Source: CAYSRM01 sp964475205
GTDB taxonomy: Bacteria; Verrucomicrobiota; Kiritimatiellia; UBA8416; CAYSRM01
Direction of reading: 5' to 3'
NCBI GenBank assembly: GCA_964475205.1
Contig: CAYYVQ010000078.1
Span: 1 to 10,998 of the forward strand
DNA length: 10,998 nucleotides
Shown here: in pieces, positions 5,101 through 10,998 of the stretch
Numbering within the stretch: the first letter of the stretch is position 1
Layout: each line of letters begins with the position of its first letter
The notes under the pieces: generated by a model
Told to the model about the DNA's origin: nothing
Seen by the model: only the letters and a program-made list of their open reading frames with translations
Databases searched by the model: none
Made by a program: the position numbers and the translations under genes

Positions 5101-8100
5101 ATGAAAATAAAAACCACAAATCAAGACAATTCAAGAGGGCGTGTGTTCTGGGCGATTGAGTCAACTAAACAGCATAGCAAATGGGTTTGGCGGATCGCTT
5201 TTGCGGTGTGTGCGCTTATTTCCCTGACGTTTACGCCAGTCCGGGCTGATGGCAATATCTTCAAAGACGGCAAGTTCGACGCGTTGTCTGACCAGAACGC
5301 CACGTGGGAGGTTAGATATGGGCTCAAGGAGAGCGAGCCAGATACCAGGCCGCGTTGGCGTGTTGTGGCGGCTACGGACTCTAAATCGCCGGAGTACGGC
5401 AAACATCTTTACCTGAAGCCCTTTGGCGAGGCTGCCGGCACCGTCTACATTGGCCAGCGTGTGCGGTTGCCCAGGTCGCCACGAATGATCGAGCTGTCGG
5501 CGGATTACCAGACATATTGCCCGCTCAAGAATCGCAGCGGCCAGCTCGCCTTTTTCGTCATGAGTGTGGAACAATGGGATTCGATCCAAAGGGATCCTGA
5601 GAAAGTCAGGAAGCTGGTTAAACCTGACATCATGGATCAGATTTTTCATCCCAATAAAAATGATGTCAGCGCATGGAGCTGGGCGGTGTGCGACTCTGTG
5701 CCGTTGGACAAGGCGCTGCGCCAGAATGCCGGGCAAGAGGTTGTTGCCGGTGTGTCGTTCGTTGCCTGGCATCCAGATTCTAAGGAGTGGATGCGCCTGG
5801 ACAACCTACGCCTGGGTTCTCCGCAGGCTCGCATTGAAGCCTCAGCATGGCCGGATAAAGCCTATCGCGGTGAGCCGCTTATTCTCTCAGCCGTCGCCAG
5901 TGTCCCCGAGGACGGAGTTGTTGCCTTTCGCTACCTGGCCGAGGATAGCGACAAGTGGCAGACAGCCGAGGCAACGCGCACTGATTTCAGAGAGTACCAG
6001 GCTGAGCTGCCTGCTGCTGCGACCGAAAAACCATTCAAGGTCCAGGCCGCCGTAATTACCCCTGACCGCAAGATGGAGAAGACCGCCGTGCACGAGATCA
6101 AACTGAACGAACGCCCGACGCACCCCAGCGTGATGTATACCAAGGCCGGACTCAAGGCCATGCGACAGAAAATCAAGAAATACAAGTGGGCAAAGGAGGC
6201 GTGGGCGAACAAGAAAGCGGATGCCGATCGTGCCATTAGAAAAAATGACGAAACCCCGCCCGAGCGCGGCGGCGGATGGAGCCACGACTACACATGCCCA
6301 GCCGACGGCGCCCGGCTCAAGTTTCGTGAAGACAAGCCTCACGCGCACCTGTGCCCGGTTTGCGGCAAGGAATGGACCGATAAAAAGCGCGACGCCACAT
6401 GGCGCGGGTATATGCACGGTCGATTTGCCGATCGCGCGAACAATTGTTCCATGGCCTACCAGATTACGGGCGACGGAAAGTACGCCCGTGAAGCCATTCG
6501 CATCCTCACATGGTACGCCGATCACTATGCCGGGTTCGAGATCGGCAATGGCCCCGCCGGGCGCGGCAGGGTGCATTCTCAGTCGCTTACCGAGGCTTCG
6601 TGGCTCACAACCATTATTGAGGCTGCCGATCTGGCTTATCCGGCCATGACATCTGAAGAGGCGCGGAATATTGAGAACAACCTGATCAGAGCGTCAGTCA
6701 AACAAATTATGAAATACCGTGACCGTTTCCGGATCCATAATATTGCCTGTTGGCATAACGCGGCCATGGCGTTGGCGGGCTACTTTCTGGGCGACTCCGA
6801 CCTGATCGACAGCGCAAATGAAGGGAGGTACGGATTTAAACATCAGATCGACAAGGGTGTGCTTTCCGACGGCATGTGGTTTGAGCGCTCAATGGGGTAT
6901 CACATGTATACGACCCGAGCCCTCATTTATCATGTCACCGCAGCTATGCACGCCGGTGATGATCTTTACAAGCGCGGCCATCTGCCCAAGATGTTTACCA
7001 TGCCGCTTCGCCTTGCATTTCCAGACCTGACGACGCCGTCTTTCAATGACATGAATTTCTCAACGAAGCCGCTCAACATGCGTAACCTTGAGCTGGCCGC
7101 GGCATGGTATGACGATGAGACTGCAAAGGTCGCTCTGGCCAAGCGTCTGCGGGACGGCGCTTCGCGCGCCAACGATACGGCATGGCAGTGGGGGAAGGAA
7201 CTGCCCGAGGGGCTGGACTTTCAGCTTCCCCCGAGCGCTAACTTAACAGGCACGGGCGTTGCCGTTTTACGAAGCGGTAAAGGTGAAGATGCCCTGTGCG
7301 CCATGATAGAGCACGGTCATCACGGCGGCACAATGCACGGACATCCCGACAAGCTCCAGCTTATTTTCTATGGGTTGCGCAAGCAGCTCCTGCCCGATAT
7401 GGGCACTGTGGGCTACGGAAATCCGATGCACAAGAAATGGTTCAAGACTACCCCGAGCCATAACACGGTGACCATCGGCGGCCGGAACATGCGCGGTGTT
7501 ACCGGCGTCTGTGAGGGTTTCGAAGCCAACGACAGATACGCCGCAGTCACGGCTTCCACCGACAAGGCCTACAAGGGCTGGCGACTTACGCGGCGAATTC
7601 TTCTGGTCGACCGCTTCCTGGTCGATGATTTCATTGTCAAAGGATCAAGGCCCGACATCATAGATTGGTTTGCCCGCGCTCCGGGCGATCTTGAGGTTGC
7701 AGTCAATCTGGCCGAGGATGACGAAAAGCCTCTCAGTCCGCCGTACGGCTACCTTAAGGAACTGAAGACCGGCAAGACCGACAAGGACTGGACAGCAGCA
7801 TGGAAACAGGGAAACCGAAACGATGCAGCGCGACTCGTTGTCACGATGCGCGGGGTTCCAGGCACTGTCGTGTCTACGGCAAAGGCCCCTGCTCCGAAAG
7901 GAAAACGCTGGGAAAACCTCAGGGTTCGGCGGCGTATGGATAAGACGAGCTTCACCTGCGTCTATCAGGTTGTTGAAAAAGGGAAAAAAGCATCGGCAGT
8001 GACTTTCGAAGACGGGTATTTAAGGATTGGCAAGCTGAGGGTCTCATTGCCCGACAGCGAAAAGTCGCTTTTGAGTATTGAACCTGGATCCGGCAGTTGA
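5101..8100 (+). CDS. Secreted heparinase II/III family polysaccharide lyase, multidomain
   Basis: A 999-residue exported protein, probably cleaving a uronic-acid polysaccharide by beta-elimination; the exact substrate cannot be read from sequence. Layout from the ATG at 5101: signal peptide with hydrophobic core about 30-46 and likely cleavage after VRA (47-49); a beta-sandwich, CBM-like domain about 50-240; an Ig-like domain about 243-338; an alpha/alpha toroid with alginate-lyase-like features about 340-640; and a heparinase II/III C-terminal beta-sandwich from about 710. Candidate active-site residues are the HN pairs in IHNIACWHN (545-553), Y600 in ERSMGYH, and the His cluster HGHHGGTMHGH (738-748). 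A small Cys insert (C399, C418, C421) resembles a zinc knuckle. An open frame extends back to 4909, but that part lacks protein character. An alternative start is GTG at 5143, preceded by AAGAGGG, which would keep the signal peptide. The gene converges with the ABC operon, only 37 bases away. Confidence 0.88.
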   Translation: MKIKTTNQDNSRGRVFWAIESTKQHSKWVWRIAFAVCALISLTFTPVRADGNIFKDGKFDALSDQNATWEVRYGLKESEPDTRPRWRVVAATDSKSPEYGKHLYLKPFGEAAGTVYIGQRVRLPRSPRMIELSADYQTYCPLKNRSGQLAFFVMSVEQWDSIQRDPEKVRKLVKPDIMDQIFHPNKNDVSAWSWAVCDSVPLDKALRQNAGQEVVAGVSFVAWHPDSKEWMRLDNLRLGSPQARIEASAWPDKAYRGEPLILSAVASVPEDGVVAFRYLAEDSDKWQTAEATRTDFREYQAELPAAATEKPFKVQAAVITPDRKMEKTAVHEIKLNERPTHPSVMYTKAGLKAMRQKIKKYKWAKEAWANKKADADRAIRKNDETPPERGGGWSHDYTCPADGARLKFREDKPHAHLCPVCGKEWTDKKRDATWRGYMHGRFADRANNCSMAYQITGDGKYAREAIRILTWYADHYAGFEIGNGPAGRGRVHSQSLTEASWLTTIIEAADLAYPAMTSEEARNIENNLIRASVKQIMKYRDRFRIHNIACWHNAAMALAGYFLGDSDLIDSANEGRYGFKHQIDKGVLSDGMWFERSMGYHMYTTRALIYHVTAAMHAGDDLYKRGHLPKMFTMPLRLAFPDLTTPSFNDMNFSTKPLNMRNLELAAAWYDDETAKVALAKRLRDGASRANDTAWQWGKELPEGLDFQLPPSANLTGTGVAVLRSGKGEDALCAMIEHGHHGGTMHGHPDKLQLIFYGLRKQLLPDMGTVGYGNPMHKKWFKTTPSHNTVTIGGRNMRGVTGVCEGFEANDRYAAVTASTDKAYKGWRLTRRILLVDRFLVDDFIVKGSRPDIIDWFARAPGDLEVAVNLAEDDEKPLSPPYGYLKELKTGKTDKDWTAAWKQGNRNDAARLVVTMRGVPGTVVSTAKAPAPKGKRWENLRVRRRMDKTSFTCVYQVVEKGKKASAVTFEDGYLRIGKLRVSLPDSEKSLLSIEPGSGS

Positions 8101-8137
8101 GCACGGAAAGCGCTGCTGGGAGGCACAATCGTTCGGA

Positions 8138-8869
8138 TCAGGCTTCTTTCAGTCTGAGGCCGCGGGGGATCAGGGCGTAGCGGAGGAGGCTGCAGAGGAA
8201 GTCGGCGAACAATGCCATTATTGTTACAGGGAGCGCGCCTGCCAGCATTTTCTCTGTTTGCATCATATCGATGCCGGTGAAAATGAGTTCGCCGAGTCCG
8301 CCGGCGCCGATCAGATATGCAAGCGCGGCGGTGCCGATGTTGATTATCAGCGCTACGCGGAAGCCGGTGAGAATTACGCGCATGGAATTAGGAAGTTCAA
8401 CGGATACAAGGATACGGAACGGGGTCATGCCCATACCTTTGGCGGCGTCTATCATGGATGGGGGCACCGAGGTGATCCCGGCCAGAGTATTGCGAGCAAT
8501 GGGGAGAACAGAGTAGATAAAGAGCGCAAAGATTGCGGTTTTAGCTCCTATATTGAGGACGCCCATTACAAGAGCAAGCACGGCAATGGATGGGATGGTC
8601 TGCCCGAGTCCAACTATATACATTATAATGCCGGAAACTTTCCTTAAGCTTCGGCGGGTGAATACTATGCCCACTGTCAAACCGGTAACAGTAGCCAGGG
8701 CCATGCTTATTGCCACAAGCGTAATGTGTTCCCCTGCCAGCCGGAGCATCTCGTTCCAGTGTTCAGTAACGGTGAAGTACTCTATGAGTCCCACTCGTTC
8801 CAGCATTATTCCGAAAGAGATTATCAGGATCAGCAGCGCCAGTTGATAGAGTTTTTTGAGCGCAGTCAT
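8138..8869 (-). CDS. opuCD: ABC transporter permease, osmoprotectant importer (OpuCD/OpuBD-like)
   Basis: A 243-residue inner-membrane permease of the glycine betaine/choline importer type (BPD_transp_1). Hydrophobic spans include about 8-22, 47-70, 79-102, 111-130, 170-188 and 208-228. The EAA-type coupling loop that contacts the ATPase is clear: IDAAKGMGMTPFRILVSVELP (residues 140-160). I chose the ATG at 8867-8869 because it overlaps the upstream permease stop as ATGA, the usual arrangement for coupled translation; a longer frame reaches 8917 inside the upstream gene. Compared with the paired permease it has an extra N-terminal span. It is the last gene of the three-gene operon. The symbol reflects position and family; a choline-type OpuBD or an OsmW/OsmY-like assignment is equally possible. 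Confidence 0.9.
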   Translation of the reverse strand: MTALKKLYQLALLILIISFGIMLERVGLIEYFTVTEHWNEMLRLAGEHITLVAISMALATVTGLTVGIVFTRRSLRKVSGIIMYIVGLGQTIPSIAVLALVMGVLNIGAKTAIFALFIYSVLPIARNTLAGITSVPPSMIDAAKGMGMTPFRILVSVELPNSMRVILTGFRVALIINIGTAALAYLIGAGGLGELIFTGIDMMQTEKMLAGALPVTIMALFADFLCSLLRYALIPRGLRLKEA

Positions 8870-9534
8870 TGGCCTATCTTTCTTTCCACTTTGATACCTT
8901 TTGGAGTAGCAAGCCATTCGAGGCCTGCAGTGCCCGCATCGACGATAATCGCCAGCAGAGATACCAGGACTGCGCCTGCCATAATCTTCTCGTTATATGC
9001 CTGGTCGATGCCGCGCTGAATCAGAACTCCCAGTCCGCCCGCCCCGATATATGCGGCAATTGCGGCTATGCCTATGGACATGACTGCCGCTGTGCGCATA
9101 CCGGCAAGAATGACCGGCACAGCCAATGGTATTTCCACTTCTTTGAGCAGGAACCATTGAGACATTCCCATGCCGCGCGCTGCATCAATGATTTCGGGGG
9201 GCACGTTCTTGATGGCCACATAGGTGTTCCTGATGATCGGAAGCTGGCTGTAAAGCACAAGGGCAATCACCGCGGGCACTTTGCCCATGCCGTGGCCGAA
9301 AGGAGAAAGCAGCGGAAGCATGAGCCCGAACAGGGCGATAGATGGAATCGTCATCAGCACATTCGCCACATTTATGACACGTTTTGCGATTGGTTCATGC
9401 CGGGTTATCAGGACTCCTGCGGGCACTCCGATTAAGAGGGCTATTCCCAGGGCAATGCCGACGATGAGGAGGTGCTCAAGGGTCAGATCAACACAGGTTT
9501 CCATGTTCTGCCCGATAAACTGCAGGACGTTCAT
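8866..9534 (-). CDS. opuCB: ABC transporter permease, osmoprotectant importer (OpuCB/OpuBB-like)
   Basis: A 222-residue inner-membrane permease whose length matches OpuCB (about 217 residues). Hydrophobic spans lie at about 21-44, 56-78, 87-105, 138-165 and 185-205. The EAA loop IIDAARGMGMSQWFLLKEVEIP spans residues 115-136, and the IGAGGLG turn (163-169) is typical of this permease family. It should pair with the other permease (8138-8869) to form the membrane pore. The start ATG (9532-9534) overlaps the stop of the ATPase gene as ATGA, and its own stop overlaps the next start the same way, so the three genes are clearly one operon with coupled translation. Unlike the classical opuC order, no substrate-binding gene lies between the two permeases. 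Family placement is firm; choline versus glycine betaine preference is unknown. Confidence 0.92.
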   Translation of the reverse strand: MNVLQFIGQNMETCVDLTLEHLLIVGIALGIALLIGVPAGVLITRHEPIAKRVINVANVLMTIPSIALFGLMLPLLSPFGHGMGKVPAVIALVLYSQLPIIRNTYVAIKNVPPEIIDAARGMGMSQWFLLKEVEIPLAVPVILAGMRTAAVMSIGIAAIAAYIGAGGLGVLIQRGIDQAYNEKIMAGAVLVSLLAIIVDAGTAGLEWLATPKGIKVERKIGQ

Positions 9535-10673
9535 AGACTGCGTTCCTTTTCGTTTTCTTCGGCGGAGTAGATATCAAGTATGGCGCTTTGGATGTCCCGA
9601 TACGAAACTGTGCCTGCAAACCTGCCGTTCTCGTCTTCAACACACAGCGTAAGCAGGTCGTTCATCAGCATGTAGGATAGCGCGTCTCTTAACGGACTGC
9701 GCATTTCCAGGGACACTGGGAATTCCTCGGCGATGGATCCGGCTTTGCCGGATTCATGCTTGAGCATTTTCGGGGTCACGTAACCTCTTGCGGTCTTGTC
9801 TTTGACGACAATGCCGAATCCAGCCCTGTTTTTCTCCAGGAGTTTCAAGGCGTCGGTTGCGCTTGTTTCAGAGTCGATAACATTAGGCGGGTCTGTATTT
9901 ACAGCGTCCCTTACACGTTTGAGACCGAGCACTTTGAGTGTTCTGTCCGCTCCTACGAAATCGGCGACAAATTTGCTGGCAGGCTGGGTTAGCAGGACTT
10001 CCGGGGTATCGTACTGGACAACCTGGCCTTCGTGGAAAAGGGCTATTTTGTCGCCCACCTTGATAGCTTCATGAATGTCGTGGGAAACGAAAATCACCGT
10101 TTTCTTCAGCTTGCTCTGCAGACGCATAAATTCGTCCTGTATCCGTTCACGGTTTATAGGGTCGATAGCCCCGAACGGCTCATCCATAAGGAGTATTTCC
10201 GGTTCGGCGGCGAGCCCGCGCGCAACACCGATCCGCTGCTGCTGGCCGCCTGAAAGTTCCGCCGGATAGCGGTTTCGATATGAATTCGGATCCAGGTTGA
10301 CCATGCGCAACAGTTCATCAATTCTGTTATTGATGCGTTCTTTGTCCCACTTGAGAATCTGGGGGACGACGGCGATATTCTCCCCGATGGTTTTATTCGG
10401 GAAAAGGCCTATTTCCTGGATGATATACCCCATTGACTGGCGCAGCTTTACCGGGTCAACCCCGCTGATGTCTTGGCCGTTGACGGTGATTCTGCCGCTG
10501 CTCAGGGCTTCCAGCCGGTTGGTAAGGCGAAGTGTTGTTGTCTTGCCGCAGCCGGAAGGGCCGAGAAGCACAACAACGTTGCCTTCATCGACTGTGAAGC
10601 TGACGTTTTTGAGCGCTGTTACCGGATTGCGTTGCCCGCCGAAAACCTTGGTTATTGAATCATAAGTTATCAT
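9531..10673 (-). CDS. opuCA: ABC transporter ATP-binding protein with CBS domains, osmoprotectant importer (OpuCA/OpuBA-like)
   Basis: The 380-residue ATPase that powers uptake of a quaternary-amine compatible solute; the length is that of B. subtilis OpuCA. Visible motifs: Walker A GPSGCGKT (38-45), Q-loop Q86, signature LSGGQQQR (140-147), Walker B ILLMDEP (160-166) and H-loop H198. Residues about 250-370 hold tandem CBS-like segments, which in this family sense ionic strength or nucleotides to gate transport. The start ATG at 10671-10673 gives a product opening MITYDSITKVFGG, as family members do. The ribosome site is weak (GAGAAAG). An in-frame ATG exists at 10706 and the open frame runs to 10901, but those residues do not look like family sequence. 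It is the first gene of an operon with two permeases. The matching binding protein is encoded separately at 3059-4033. Confidence 0.95.
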   Translation of the reverse strand: MITYDSITKVFGGQRNPVTALKNVSFTVDEGNVVVLLGPSGCGKTTTLRLTNRLEALSSGRITVNGQDISGVDPVKLRQSMGYIIQEIGLFPNKTIGENIAVVPQILKWDKERINNRIDELLRMVNLDPNSYRNRYPAELSGGQQQRIGVARGLAAEPEILLMDEPFGAIDPINRERIQDEFMRLQSKLKKTVIFVSHDIHEAIKVGDKIALFHEGQVVQYDTPEVLLTQPASKFVADFVGADRTLKVLGLKRVRDAVNTDPPNVIDSETSATDALKLLEKNRAGFGIVVKDKTARGYVTPKMLKHESGKAGSIAEEFPVSLEMRSPLRDALSYMLMNDLLTLCVEDENGRFAGTVSYRDIQSAILDIYSAEENEKERSL

Positions 10674-10998
10674 AAATGTCTTTCTCGTACAGGGTTTGCA
10701 ATACATCAACTCTATTACAGCATGTCTTGCTCTGTCCCTTGCATATTGGAAGAACCTGGTGTTGGACTGCAAGAGAAAGTAGCAGGAATTCCTGAGTTTT
10801 ACAGAAAGAGTTGCTTTTTCAGTCCATATTTTCCTGTCTTGATTTATAGGAATGAGGATGGGGGAATGTGAGTTTGTGGGGGGCAGCAGGTTGCGGGACA
10901 ACGTGCTGTACTTTGGGGTTGGGGATGGAAATTGCCGGGTTTATTCAGCAATTCTCATTATGGCCTCTTTCCGCCAAAACCTATTTGTATAACGATGT
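10674..10998. other. Noncoding leader upstream of the ABC operon, with a 12-bp palindrome
   Basis: These 325 bases hold no gene I can support. A perfect palindrome CAGGAATTCCTG lies at 10783-10794, about 110 bases before the ATPase start. It sits inside a wider dyad, TGGACTG (10763-10769) / CAGTCCA (10820-10826). An operator, a leader hairpin or both are possible. I could not pick a convincing -35/-10 pair. A short open - strand frame enters from the right edge and stops at 10941-10943; it could be the last 18 codons of another gene but is too short to judge. Confidence 0.4.

Noticed and set aside
5887..6576. 229-residue minus-strand open frame within the lyase gene
   Set aside because: Shadow of the GC-rich lyase coding region, which has strong domain motifs on the + strand.
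8869..9435. 188-residue plus-strand frame opposite the OpuCB-like permease, and a similar 189-residue frame from 8078
   Set aside because: His/Cys-rich readings antisense to conserved permeases; no domain or ribosome site.
10941..10998. C-terminal end of a gene entering from the right on the minus strand
   Set aside because: Open for only 18 codons before TAA; far too short to separate from chance.

Overview
The window looks like bacterial chromosome from a polysaccharide-degrading, salt- or osmotically adapted organism. The PVC superphylum (Planctomycetota class Phycisphaerae, or Lentisphaerota) is my best guess. It rests on the long-form integron integrase, the large secreted heparinase II/III-type lyase and the general protein style. 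There is no rRNA or marker gene, so the taxonomy is inference. I see eight or more protein genes and no tRNA, rRNA, CRISPR array or recognisable insertion sequence.

Left part (1-3058, + strand): an integron integrase (intI) about 150 residues longer than the usual type, then a 245-base gap holding a 19-bp inverted repeat whose arms match the attC core consensus, then a 12-TM-type MFS permease of unknown substrate. No convincing attC site or cassette array is visible inside the window.

Middle (3059-5100, - strand): a lipoprotein substrate-binding protein of the glycine betaine/choline (OsmF/OpuCC, OpuAC-domain) family whose two half-domains are in swapped order, i.e. a natural circular permutation. 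Upstream of it lies a HEPN-MNT toxin-antitoxin pair (HEPN first, MNT overlapping it by 44 bases), with a good promoter whose -10 box sits in a 13-base dyad.

Right part (5101-10998): a secreted heparinase II/III-like polysaccharide lyase on the + strand, converging with an ABC operon on the - strand. That operon encodes an OpuCA-type ATPase with CBS domains and two OpuCB/OpuCD-type permeases, joined by two ATGA stop/start overlaps.

The ATPase, the two permeases and the permuted binding protein together make a complete osmoprotectant importer. The binding-protein gene is separated from the rest by about 4.1 kb containing the lyase and the toxin-antitoxin pair. The simplest reading is that an opuC-like locus was split by insertion or rearrangement, and that the binding protein now has its own leader. 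The circularly permuted binding protein is the most striking thing here.
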